Under the pieces are notes generated by a model. That model saw only the letters and a list, made by a program, of their open reading frames with translations. It was not told the origin of the DNA and did no database searches. Position numbers and translations under genes: made by a program. From Mogibacterium sp. (lineage in GTDB: Bacteria; Bacillota; Clostridia; Peptostreptococcales; Anaerovoracaceae), in the NCBI GenBank assembly GCA_017431685.1, contig JAFRKO010000050.1, forward strand, positions 1 to 38,173: 38,173 nucleotides of DNA, written 5' to 3'. Of the stretch, positions 31,993-38,173 are shown one piece after another (the first letter of the stretch is position 1; the number at the start of each line of letters is the position of its first letter).

Positions 31993-32038
31993 CTGGCAGT
32001 CAGGAGGTCACGAGTTCGAGCCTCGTACGCTCCACCAT
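31993..32038 (+). other. 3' tRNA fragment / att site with a different T-arm
   Basis: The segment ends with a perfect T-arm (ACGAG-TTCGAGC-CTCGT) and ACGCTCC-A-CCA, that is, the 3' end of a tRNA, but no 5' acceptor strand, D-arm or anticodon arm lies upstream. It shares TTCGA and the final TACGCTCCACCA with tRNA-Ala but differs in the T-stem, so it derives from another tRNA gene. The second integrase gene and its arm repeats follow immediately. Confidence 0.7.
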
Positions 32039-32041
32039 CCA

Positions 32042-32076
32042 AACCCTTGGAATTCCAAGGGTTTTCGCGTTTTTTG
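32042..32076 (+). terminator. Terminator after the 3' tRNA fragment
   Basis: AACCCTTGGAA and TTCCAAGGGTT form a perfect 22-bp palindrome, followed by TTTTCGCGTTTTTT. Its position matches the terminator that follows tRNA-Ala in element A. Confidence 0.7.
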
Positions 32077-32080
32077 GGGT

Positions 32081-32188
32081 GGTTGGATTTGGTTGGAAGT
32101 GGTTGGATAAATCCTCGTACGCACGACGCCCCCAAACCGTTGAAAAATCAATGTTTTGAGGGCGTCTGTAGTTTAGCATTGGTTGGAT
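32081..32188. repeat. Arm-type repeats of element C
   Basis: GGTTGGAT at 32081-32088, GGTTGGAA at 32091-32098 and GGTTGGAT at 32101-32108 are spaced by exactly 10 bp; a further GGTTGGAT lies at 32181-32188. With flanks they read GTGGTTGGAT, close to GTGATTAGAT of element A, in line with the kinship of the two integrases. Confidence 0.68.
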
Positions 32189-32191
32189 GAC

Positions 32192-33466
32192 CTAGGCCAG
32201 TGATGCTGAAATTGCTCGGTATCTCTCCGCGTCAGTAGTAACGTCGTAGCAATACGAGTTATATGTCGTTCTGAGGTCTTTGTGTCCAAGCTGTGCCTGA
32301 ATGATCAGATCATTGACACCATCAGCATGCATCTTGGATGCGCAGGTCTTCCTTGTCTTATGCAGACTCCTTCTTGGTATACCGAGCTCATCACAGTAAT
32401 TGTTGATCTTCTTGCCGAGAGCAGAATACAGACTGCCGTATTTTTCATTGACAGTGAATATGCATCCGTCTGTCGGCATTTCCAGTCGGATCCTTTCCTG
32501 CCGGATCTTTTCGATTATCTCCAGGGCAGGAGGGACAACATCCATGGTCCTCCAACCCTCGATATCCTTCAGCCGGCCTGTAAGGCTTTTCGTACCATGA
32601 CTGTATGAGTCGGTGAGAATCAGGCGATTCCCGTCGAGATCATCAAATCTGAGAGCGACGAGTTCGCCTCTTCTGAGAGGAACATATAGCAGGAATGCGA
32701 TCGCCAGCGAAGTAAATTTCTGGACATAATCTCTGCGCTTGTCATATTGCTCCATCGCATACTTTATAAGCAGCTGTCTCTCGTCCTCCATAAAGACCTG
32801 AGTTATTGTGGGTCCTTTAATTTCGGGCTTGAGGATGCGCTTCTTCTGTATGCGGATCTTATCGAAAGGGTTGCTGTCGATAATTTCGAGTTCTACCGCA
32901 TAATCCAATATCTGTCTTGCAATACAGGTAAAAGATATGTACTGGTGGTTGTTCATTTTCTTTGAACGAACGACACTGAGCAACCATCGCTCCAGTTCAG
33001 TCTTGGTGATAGACACGATAGGCTTTTTCACAATGGGTGCATTTTTATATAATGCATTCCATGTGCAGCGGTATCTCTTGATCGAAGACTCCGAGACGAA
33101 CAGGCTTTTGTATTCGGCCCATTCATCATACAGGGACTCCATGGTAGCGCGTTTCTTCGCCAGCTCCTCATCCTCTGCAAAATACTTGTCATAGAGAAAG
33201 TCTTCCAGATCTTCTCTAGATTCCCTGGAAATCTGTTTACGTTTGCCGGATTCCTCATCCGTTATATATGTTTTCCAGCGCCCGTCTGAAGATTGCCAGA
33301 TCCTGTGCTCGTGATGATCGAGCACATATTGCAAGTGCTTTTTTCTCATAATGAGTCGCACGCCATCTTCGTTCAATATACCTTCTTCGTATATCGTTGA
33401 CAAGATATCATCTGCGCTATAAAGGTCCTGAAGCCGGATTTCTTCGTGAGGCGTCCTATTATTCAT
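32192..33466 (-). CDS. int: Tyrosine recombinase / integrase of element C
   Basis: The 424-residue integrase is homologous along its full length to the one of element A. Catalytic residues are visible: LRRGEL (first Arg near 265), SLHKTRKT (H-x-x-R at 369-372), LGHKDLR (His near 395) and the Tyr in NSYCYD near 405-407. The N-terminus (SADDILSTIYEEGILNEDGVRLI) aligns with TAEELLSSIIDDGILDEDGVHKL of element A. The ATG follows AAGGGGGC by seven bases. The gene reads towards the att site at 32016-32038, like its counterpart. Shared gene order (att, terminator, arm repeats, int) shows the two elements belong to one family. Confidence 0.92.
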   Translation of the reverse strand: MNNRTPHEEIRLQDLYSADDILSTIYEEGILNEDGVRLIMRKKHLQYVLDHHEHRIWQSSDGRWKTYITDEESGKRKQISRESREDLEDFLYDKYFAEDEELAKKRATMESLYDEWAEYKSLFVSESSIKRYRCTWNALYKNAPIVKKPIVSITKTELERWLLSVVRSKKMNNHQYISFTCIARQILDYAVELEIIDSNPFDKIRIQKKRILKPEIKGPTITQVFMEDERQLLIKYAMEQYDKRRDYVQKFTSLAIAFLLYVPLRRGELVALRFDDLDGNRLILTDSYSHGTKSLTGRLKDIEGWRTMDVVPPALEIIEKIRQERIRLEMPTDGCIFTVNEKYGSLYSALGKKINNYCDELGIPRRSLHKTRKTCASKMHADGVNDLIIQAQLGHKDLRTTYNSYCYDVTTDAERYRAISASLA

Positions 33467-33663
33467 AAGATCGCCCCCTTATCGGCGTATGGTATGGTAA
33501 AGATATATATAATCTGTAGCAGAACTGTACCAAGAAGAAGCAAAGGATTACCGGACTGTTGTTACGGACTTGTAATAAGAGAGTCTCTTTGATATCTATT
33601 TCTTGGTCAGATCCTGTAATAAGTTCGGCAAGCATCTTGTGACAAAAGTGAAACAGCCAGTTA

Positions 33664-34161
33664 TTACTTCTCGTCATCTGTGCTGCAGCCTTCATTATCC
33701 AGTTTCCGGAGCATCGAGGTAGTCATCACACTTGTTGGCACTGTGAAGTTTTCAGTTCCCCACAACTGCCATCTGGTTGAGAATTTATATAAACTCTTCG
33801 TCCTAGTGCTGAATCCGCTCTGTACACAGTCTATAAGGCCATGCTCTATGAGAGCTGCCATATCTCTGTAGAACTGCCCGGAATTGGAGTACAGACCATA
33901 TAATCCATCCTTTTGCCACTTAGCCTTGTTGAACGTAAAATACGCCGGATCTTCCCGTACATATGCAGGGAACCCATCAAGGTCATGCCGGTTCTTTCCG
34001 TATAATTCGGATTTGCAATATACATACAACCTGAACTGGCTGGCCGTGAGATCCTTGCATACCGGGTGCAGCAACATGCTGCGGTAGATATTGGCCGATG
34101 TGTCGCCTACTCCTTTCGCCGACTCAATATCTTTCGGAATAAATCTCTTCCTTCTGCTCAT
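33664..34161 (-). CDS. Mobile-element protein, possibly a replication/DNA-binding protein
   Basis: The 165-residue basic protein contains SANIYRSMLLHPVCKDLTASQFRLYVYCKSELYG, then an aromatic segment and LYSNSGQFYRDMAALIEHGLIDCV, a pattern like a winged helix. I recall similar proteins next to integrases in clostridial elements, where they are usually annotated as hypothetical or replication-related, and I do not assign a function. The ribosome site AAAGGAGA is about 14 bases from the ATG, longer than usual. A LexA box with promoter-like elements stands 300 bp upstream and may control it. Confidence 0.65.
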   Translation of the reverse strand: MSRRKRFIPKDIESAKGVGDTSANIYRSMLLHPVCKDLTASQFRLYVYCKSELYGKNRHDLDGFPAYVREDPAYFTFNKAKWQKDGLYGLYSNSGQFYRDMAALIEHGLIDCVQSGFSTRTKSLYKFSTRWQLWGTENFTVPTSVMTTSMLRKLDNEGCSTDDEK

Positions 34162-34731
34162 ATGTGAACAAACGTCTCCTTTACTGCAAAGAAGAAATAA
34201 CGGTCCACATCAGCTTTAAATCTGCATCTAACCTTTGTGTACAAATAGCCAACAAAAGAGATTTGATTTGGGCCAATGTACGTGCATAGTTAAATGCGGG
34301 AGTTGGACTACATGCACATCATTGTGGTCTTATGCAGCAAATAGAAGGGGAGAATCCGATACCAGCTTCAGTATCCTCAAAACGACATTATTCAGTTGTC
34401 AAAGTACTGGTGTCATCCACCTGAGCGCTCTTGTTTGAGTGCAAGGCAATCATATAATAAAGAACAAATGTTCGTCAATATGTTTTGAGCACTCATTTTG
34501 TTTTTATAAAGTACAAAATGCGCATGCATAAGGGTAGCAAGCAGAGCAAAGTAGCGCTCACCTGCAACTTCGCACCTCTGGGGCAAGCCCCTGAAACCCC
34601 GTTATAATTGAGTGCTCACGCATGAAACAGTCCTGAATGTCTGAACGCTCATGATTAATATAGGACGTCTAGATGGTTATTTGGAATGTGCGTTTTCGGG
34701 GCTGTTTTAGCTCAAAAACCCTGGTCAAGAC
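34162..34731. other. Non-coding control region of element C
   Basis: About 570 bp without a credible gene. It holds the LexA box at 34461-34474 and an inverted pair TGAGCACTCA (34486-34495) / TGAGTGCTCA (34609-34618). Between them is the hairpin GGGGC-AA-GCCCC (34580-34591) followed by CTGAAACCCC, and GAGCGCTC-like half sites are scattered around. The layout could be an origin of transfer or replication. A short open frame at 34235-34438 lacks a ribosome site and is not called. Confidence 0.45.
34461..34474 (-). promoter_or_regulatory. LexA (SOS) box of element C
   Basis: On the minus strand CGAACATTTGTTCT is the same form as the box at 18301-18314 (CGAAC-N4-GTTCT). TTGACG (minus strand, partly overlapping the box) and TATATG 16 bp further could be the promoter of the gene at 34161. 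A plus-strand TATAAT at 34453-34458 is also present, so direction is uncertain. Confidence 0.68.
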
Positions 34732-34767
34732 TGAACTAGTCAACAGAAAGTAGACAGTTAAAAAAAG

Positions 34768-35616
34768 TCATACAAAGCCCATTTCAGTCTTGTACTGGAC
34801 TGGGCTTTTGTATTGCAATGCAAAGGCTGGTCGCTCGTTGTTGTAATAGTGGATGTATTCTTTGATCATTTCTTCAGCTGAAGAGAATCTTCTGTGCCAC
34901 CCTTCAGAATATATCTCGTCTTTGATCCAGCCATTTATCGCTTCAATCACAGGGTTGTCAGTTGGTGTTCCTGCTCGCGACATTGATCGTATTATGTTAG
35001 AATTCTTGTGAGCATTGAAGAATGCTTCGGAGGAATAGACAGATCCTTGGTCGGTGTGCAAAATGACGGGAAATGCCTGTTCCTTTGTTTTTTCCATCAA
35101 ATCTTCCAAACATCGGAAGTATGGACGTCTGTCTCCAACAACATCAGTTATGTGACTGGATATTATTTCATTGTTGAAGACATCCAGAAGATATGTCCAC
35201 TCATAGCGAGCTCCTTTGTGCCTAATCATTGTCATGTCTGAAGCCACAAGCTTCATCGGCGCATCCACTTCCCATCTTCCTCTTACTAGATTAGGGAATC
35301 GTTTATGCTCTTGCCCAAGCTTAGGACGACTCCAGTTGTAGTGAATAACCTTTGCCTTTATCCCTGCAAACTTACAGCATTTGTGGGCTAGATTGTCCGA
35401 GAACAGCCAGCCGGTTTCATTTCTAACCATTTGAGCTAACCTATGGTATCCATAAGATCTGTGCTTCTTATGCGCTTCTGTCAGCAACTCTGTTAGCACT
35501 TCTCGATCCTTCTCATAACGATTCCTGGTCCCTTTGCGTGCAGCCCACTTGTAATATCCGGATCTGTTTACGTTCATCTCACGGCACAGCTCTGCTACTG
35601 GATATTGTTCCTTCAA
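34768..35616 (-). CDS. IS3-family transposase OrfB (DDE catalytic part)
   Basis: This is the integrase-fold part of the transposase. An HTH_21-like N-terminal piece (about 1-60; SGYYKWAARKG, HRSYGYHRLAQM) is followed by the rve domain with the catalytic triad: Asp in VASDMTMI, Asp in LHTDQGSVYSS and Glu in NPVIEAINGWIKDE. The nominal start is a TTG at 35616, but the frame stays open upstream (reading RYYKRLEFQIIDILKEQYPV), which indicates synthesis as an OrfAB fusion by -1 frameshifting from orfA. The gene appears intact. Confidence 0.92.
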   Translation of the reverse strand: MKEQYPVAELCREMNVNRSGYYKWAARKGTRNRYEKDREVLTELLTEAHKKHRSYGYHRLAQMVRNETGWLFSDNLAHKCCKFAGIKAKVIHYNWSRPKLGQEHKRFPNLVRGRWEVDAPMKLVASDMTMIRHKGARYEWTYLLDVFNNEIISSHITDVVGDRRPYFRCLEDLMEKTKEQAFPVILHTDQGSVYSSEAFFNAHKNSNIIRSMSRAGTPTDNPVIEAINGWIKDEIYSEGWHRRFSSAEEMIKEYIHYYNNERPAFALQYKSPVQYKTEMGFV

Positions 35617-35624
35617 TATGTCTA

Positions 35625-35999
35625 TTATTTGGAATTCAAGTCTTTTGTAGTAACGAATTCCTTGTCGGCACCAACTCCTTTCACTGTGTATCCTTTTTTT
35701 AACCGTTCATTCTCAATCTGCAGTTTCTCAACCAACAATATTAGTCGTTCATTCTCATTCAGAGATTTGCTGCTATGAAGTGCAGAAAAACGATTCCCCC
35801 TGTGAAGCTTTTCTGGATTCAAGGCTTCAACACCGCCACTTCTGTACCTCCTAACCCAGGTGTGCAATGTTCCGTGTGGTATGCCCAAATCTCTTGCTAA
35901 TGTGCGTTCAGGTATATGATCTTCTTCACACATGAGAACATATTTCAGTCGCTCCTCGTTGGTCCATTGCCTATTCTTTCCGCCTTTTGGTCTTCCCAT
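35625..35999 (-). CDS. IS3-family transposase OrfA (helix-turn-helix)
   Basis: The 124-residue DNA-binding subunit has an HTH of the IS3/IS150 kind (NEERLKYVLMCEEDHIPERTLARDLGIPHGTLHTWVRRY) and a C-terminal leucine-zipper-like helix (ENERLILLVEKLQIENERLK). The frame opens at 36044, but AAGGAGGTGA seven bases before the ATG at 35999 decides the start. A run of seven A residues in KK codons near the end (35700-35694 on the minus strand) is a likely -1 slippery site that leads into orfB. Confidence 0.9.
   Translation of the reverse strand: MGRPKGGKNRQWTNEERLKYVLMCEEDHIPERTLARDLGIPHGTLHTWVRRYRSGGVEALNPEKLHRGNRFSALHSSKSLNENERLILLVEKLQIENERLKKGYTVKGVGADKEFVTTKDLNSK
35694..35700 (-). other. Programmed -1 frameshift site (A7)
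   Basis: In orfA the codons read TTA-AAA-AAA-GGA. Slipping back by one base at A7 continues as AGG-ATA-CAC and stays open through the orfB frame, giving the OrfAB transposase. This is standard for the IS3 family. Confidence 0.7.
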
Positions 36000-36092
36000 G
36001 AAATCACCTCCTTGAATAAATCCTAGCATAAGAAAAGTAGACATGCTTTTTTTAACATGTCTACTTTCATCTTACTAGTTCAGTCAAGACCA

Positions 36093-36392
36093 GCTTTTTT
36101 GCAAGTGTTTTTTTGTAAAAGATATATGAGTCGACCGCTAAATTTTATTTGCAAAATACAATGTGCTGACATTACTTTTTGTCGGGGTTTGGGGTCATGA
36201 CACCAAGGCCGGGAAATTGCGATCAGGAGCAATTTTCCTCTGCTTGCTGAAACTGTCAGCAAGCGCATGTGGCACTGTAGGTGCACAAATGCAGTGCTTG
36301 CTATTTTTGAGTTATCTGAAATACATGATTATGTTAAGATAAATCCGATGGCGTATACATTTGCAGAAATGGAATTGAAATAAGGACGAAGA
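36093..36392. other. Non-coding region with several hairpins
   Basis: No gene is seen in these 300 bp. AAATTGC/GCAATTT (around 36214-36235) and GCTTGCTGA/TCAGCAAGC (around 36241-36265) form stems. A promoter, TTGAGT (36307-36312) with TATGTT (36330-36335) at 17 bp, may serve the GNAT fragment. Confidence 0.4.
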
Positions 36393-36719
36393 ATGATTAG
36401 ATTTGAAGAAATAACGAACAAGAATATTTGGAAAGTATGCATGCTGGAGCCTTTTAATGATCAAAAGGATTTCGTTGCAGAAAACATACAGAGTCTAGCA
36501 GAAGCTTATGCTACGAGAAATGAGGGTAATAATGCCTTGCCGCTGGCCGTTTACAATGATGATGAACTAATCGGATTTGTAATGATTGGCAAAGGAACCG
36601 TGGGCAATGAAAATGAGAGCGATACGATCAAGGAAAACTATAGCTTCTGGAGGTTTATGATCGACAAGAAGTATTCAAAGATGGGCAAAGCAAAGTTTCT
36701 GCTGTGGCTGATATTGTAG
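36393..36719 (+). pseudogene. Truncated GNAT acetyltransferase
   Basis: The first 95 residues look like a GNAT N-acetyltransferase of the spermidine/PaiA-BltD type: MIRFEEITNKNIWKVCML, then LPLAVYNDDELIGFVMIG, then SFWRFMIDKKYS. The expected acetyl-CoA motif (RGKGYGKAAL or similar) should follow but the reading turns into KMGKAKFLLWLIL and stops. About 60 family residues are therefore missing, so it is most likely inactive. From near 36685 the open frame shifts to an unrelated C-terminal sequence (36704-36922). Confidence 0.72.
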
Positions 36720-36922
36720 TACAGGATTCGGAGGAAGCCATAAGGCTTGAAAAAATCCTTGTTGCCATGCTAAATAGTAAATCAGTACGGTATGGAAATT
36801 CAAGTATGCACTTGCAGTATTTGGAATATGAAAACAAAGTTAGGGTAACACTGTGGGGAAATCTTGCTTTTGTACGGAATGTACTGGATGCTGTTTCTGA
36901 AATTATTGAACAACAGAAATAA
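36704..36922 (+). pseudogene. C-terminal fragment of an unknown gene
   Basis: The frame continues from about 36681 (GQSKVSAVADIVVQDSEEA) to a 3' end reading LDAVSEIIEQQK. It has no proper start of its own (only a GTG at 36704 without a ribosome site), and upstream of the junction it runs into the GNAT gene. This looks like the tail of a regulator-like protein fused to the GNAT fragment by a deletion. The family is not recognised. Confidence 0.5.
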
Positions 36923-36938
36923 GGAAAGGATTATATGT

Positions 36939-37295
36939 ATGAAGATTGAATTGCTAAAGGGAAAAGAAATTGCTATTGTATCAAGTAATGAAAAAATCAT
37001 TACAGATACACAGTCTGCACTTGATTTAGTGATGACCGTAAAATATGAGACTGGTACAAATAAAATAATTATGGAAAAACGAAATATTGCTGCTGAATTT
37101 TTTGTTTTAAGCAGCGGTATGGCAGGTGAAATTTTGCAAAAGTTTATTAACTATCACATTAAAATTGCAATCTATGGAGATTATTCTAAATACACAAGCA
37201 AGCCATTGAAAGACTTTATCTATGAGAGTAACAAAGGCAAGGATGTTTTCTTTGTTGCTACGCTGGATGAAGCGATTGATATGTTGACTCGTTGA
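36939..37295 (+). CDS. DUF4180 domain protein
   Basis: The 118-residue product matches the DUF4180 pattern: a first strand KIELLKGKEIAIVSS, then DTQSALDLVMTVKYETGTNKIIMEKRNIAAEFFVLSSGMAGEILQKFINY, and the closing SNKGKDVFFVATLDEAIDML. Family members are small cytosolic proteins of unknown role that often sit near regulators or stress genes. The ATG at 36939 follows AAGGAAAGGA by eight bases, so the longer frame from 36864 is not the true start. It is followed 24 bases later by a GIY-YIG-like gene. Confidence 0.78.
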   Translation: MKIELLKGKEIAIVSSNEKIITDTQSALDLVMTVKYETGTNKIIMEKRNIAAEFFVLSSGMAGEILQKFINYHIKIAIYGDYSKYTSKPLKDFIYESNKGKDVFFVATLDEAIDMLTR

Positions 37296-37319
37296 ACGGA
37301 AATATAAGGAGAGCGAACA

Positions 37320-37658
37320 ATGGATAAATCTAAGAAGAAAGAAATTCTGTCAGAATGGAAAGAACGTCATCCGGTAATGGGCGTGTTTTCTGTCAAGTGT
37401 ATTGCAACCGGAGACCAATTTTTTGATAGCTCCCGTGACGGCGGTACTTGGTTCAACCGTCATGGTTTTGAGTTGAATAGCGGTAACCACAGAAACAAAC
37501 ACTTGCAGGAGCTTTGGAATATCTATGGTGAAAGTGGCTTTGCGTTTTTTACTGTCAGTGAACTTGAGTACGAAAACATGGCAGATGTAAAGCCGAGTGA
37601 TTTGAAGGAACTGCTGGAATTGTGTTTCCTTGAAAATCCGTCAGCAAAAAAATTATAG
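37320..37658 (+). CDS. GIY-YIG-like small protein
   Basis: The 112-residue product resembles short GIY-YIG nuclease-family proteins of Bacillota: MGVFSVKCIATGDQFFDSSRD in place of the GIY...YIG strands, then FNRHGFELNSGNHRNKHLQELWNIYGESGFAFFTV. The Tyr residues of the classical GIY and YIG motifs are replaced (GVF and FDS), so nuclease activity is doubtful. AAGGAGAG precedes the ATG. It forms a unit with the DUF4180 gene. Confidence 0.7.
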   Translation: MDKSKKKEILSEWKERHPVMGVFSVKCIATGDQFFDSSRDGGTWFNRHGFELNSGNHRNKHLQELWNIYGESGFAFFTVSELEYENMADVKPSDLKELLELCFLENPSAKKL

Positions 37659-37745
37659 GAAAATGAAAAGAATAACTTGCAGTTTGTCGCAGCTTTTGTT
37701 ATCAGCTACCATTGCATTAAATAATCAAAAGTGAATAGAATTATA

Positions 37746-37793
37746 GCCGTCCCGGAAAATTGCATTTTTGCAATTTTTGGGGGCGGCTTTTTT
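37746..37793 (+). terminator. Strong terminator after the GIY-YIG-like gene
   Basis: GCCGTCCC...AAAATTGC pairs with GCAATTTT...GGGGCGGC over a long stem with an ATTTT loop, followed by TTTTTT. Confidence 0.85.
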
Positions 37794-37897
37794 CTTTTGT
37801 TGCACAGGTGAGGTATTTGGCGGTTGAAATTGATTTTTTGCGTATATTCGGGTGAGACGAATAAAAAAATCGTCAAAAAACTCAAGGAGGTACGCAA

Positions 37898-38173
37898 ATG
37901 ACAATCTATGAAACCATCAAGGCGGCAGTCCCGGTCAGACAAGCCGCCGAACACTACGGGTTGAAAGTCAACCGCAATGGTATGGCTTGCTGCCCGTTCC
38001 ACAATGACCGACACCCAAGCATGAAGCTGAACGAGTTGTCTGTGTGGTTATACGATCCAGAGAGTCGAGCTTGTTCCTCGTCCACAGGATCTCCGACTTC
38101 AGTCTCTCTTCCTGTCGATCATAGTTGTCATATTGAAGTAATGGTATTTATCCTATGTGATATTTGTATGCCT
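37898..38173 (+). CDS. CHC2-type DNA primase, interrupted (partial)
   Basis: The first 46 residues are the N-terminus of a mobile-element primase: TIYETIKAAVPVRQAAEHYG, then MACCPFHNDRHPSMKLNE. This contains the first half of the CHC2 zinc ribbon (C-x2-H at about 32-35). The expected second half (FYCFGCxxxGD-like) is absent: from base 38036 the sequence turns into LSVWLYDPESRACSSS, with no family likeness, although the frame stays open to the window edge. AAGGAGG lies seven bases before the ATG. An insertion, recombination or assembly junction at 38036 is the likely cause. Confidence 0.65.
   Translation, partial: MTIYETIKAAVPVRQAAEHYGLKVNRNGMACCPFHNDRHPSMKLNELSVWLYDPESRACSSSTGSPTSVSLPVDHSCHIEVMVFILCDICMP

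Larger units (their letters stand above)
25027..32038. mobile_element. Putative element B between two tRNA-derived att sites (no integrase)
   Basis: The segment lies between the attR of element A and a second tRNA-like 3' end at 32016-32038. It is AT-rich relative to region 1, contains only small unknown genes and secreted proteins, and starts with orphan arm-like repeats. I infer a remnant or passenger element; an original chromosomal segment is an alternative. Confidence 0.4.
34732..36082 (-). mobile_element. IS3-family insertion sequence
   Basis: The 1.35-kb copy carries orfA and orfB on the minus strand. Imperfect terminal repeats of more than 40 bp start TGAACTAGT at both ends and share AAAGTAGACA and GTTAAAAAAAG further in. 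GTCAAGAC occurs directly outside both ends (34724-34731 and 36083-36090), an apparent 8-bp target duplication. If the repeats are instead read outwards to TGGTC, the element would be 34722-36092 without a clear duplication. Confidence 0.87.
32039..38173. mobile_element. Integrative element C (right end not in window)
   Basis: It starts at the tRNA-like att site 32016-32038 and continues with arm repeats, a related integrase, a small replication-associated-looking gene and a LexA box. An IS3-family copy interrupts the non-coding DNA, and the genes to its right (GNAT fragment, DUF4180, GIY-YIG-like, CHC2 primase fragment) may belong to the same or another element. No second att copy is visible before the window ends. 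Confidence 0.55.

Noticed and set aside
31993..32038. Possible complete tRNA gene
   Set aside because: Only the T-arm and 3' acceptor strand are present. No upstream sequence can pair with ACGCTCC or form D- and anticodon arms, so it is an att-type fragment.
33459..33695. Open frame of 78 codons between the element C integrase and the gene at 33664
   Set aside because: It overlaps both neighbours on the same strand and lacks a ribosome site. The sequence looks like non-coding DNA between two genes.
34235..34438. Open frame of 67 codons in the element C control region
   Set aside because: No ribosome site, Cys/Ser-rich random composition, and it lies among inverted repeats.
1..38173. CRISPR array
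   Set aside because: No series of identical repeats with regular unique spacers was found; all short repeats are in clusters of two to four without spacer structure.

Overview
The window looks like a low-to-mid GC Bacillota (Clostridia) chromosome. Most genes have a strong AGGAGG-type ribosome binding site, the SOS operators follow the Gram-positive GAAC-N4-GTTC form, and lipoprotein, YlmH, YerB/DUF3048 and LRR_5 surface-protein families typical of Clostridia are present. I cannot name a genus. All calls were made by reading the sequence; no database search was run.

Region 1 (1-14820) is ordinary chromosome. It holds an M3 oligopeptidase with a small membrane protein, then a complete five-gene oligopeptide ABC transporter operon (lipoprotein, two permeases, two ATPases). 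After these come a small tail-anchored protein, a membrane-bound GH25 muramidase on the minus strand, YlmH (apparently on a leaderless mRNA), a DUF3048 lipoprotein on the minus strand, a pyridoxal/pyridoxamine kinase and tRNA-Ala(CGC). The transporter is unusual: its OppC-type permease carries a roughly 210-residue outer insertion built of three repeats, and its binding protein is also oversized.

Region 2 (14821-25026, 'element A') is an integrative, mobilizable element inserted at the 3' end of tRNA-Ala. A 23-bp copy of the tRNA 3' end marks both boundaries, and a 10-bp motif (GTGATTAGAT) is repeated just inside each end. It encodes a tyrosine integrase, a RecA-like RepA-type ATPase, a protein with a sigma-region-4-like HTH under a LexA-box promoter, a MobV-type relaxase with a recognisable oriT, and a small Cys-rich protein. 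Its right end carries a phosphate module: a Na/Pi cotransporter with a PhoU domain, an OmpR-family regulator and a sensor kinase. A small membrane protein diverges from the module across 11-bp-spaced, Pho-box-like repeats.

Region 3 (25027-32038, 'element B') is AT-rich and has no integrase, only orphan arm-site-like repeats beside the att core. It carries two tiny overlapping genes and four secreted proteins, three of which share a lysine-rich C-terminal LRR_5-like domain behind unrelated N-termini. It ends in a 3' tRNA fragment whose T-arm differs from that of tRNA-Ala.

Region 4 (32039 to the end, 'element C') starts with a second, related integrase and its own arm repeats (GGTTGGAT). A small replication-associated-looking gene and a second LexA box follow. 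An IS3-family insertion with a programmed -1 frameshift site sits in the adjacent non-coding DNA. Beyond it are a broken GNAT gene, a DUF4180 protein, a GIY-YIG-like protein and a CHC2 primase that is interrupted near the window edge.

The most interesting reading is a tandem accretion of at least three related elements at one tRNA locus. Two of them appear to be SOS-controlled, one carries a self-regulated phosphate uptake module, and another carries a family of surface proteins.
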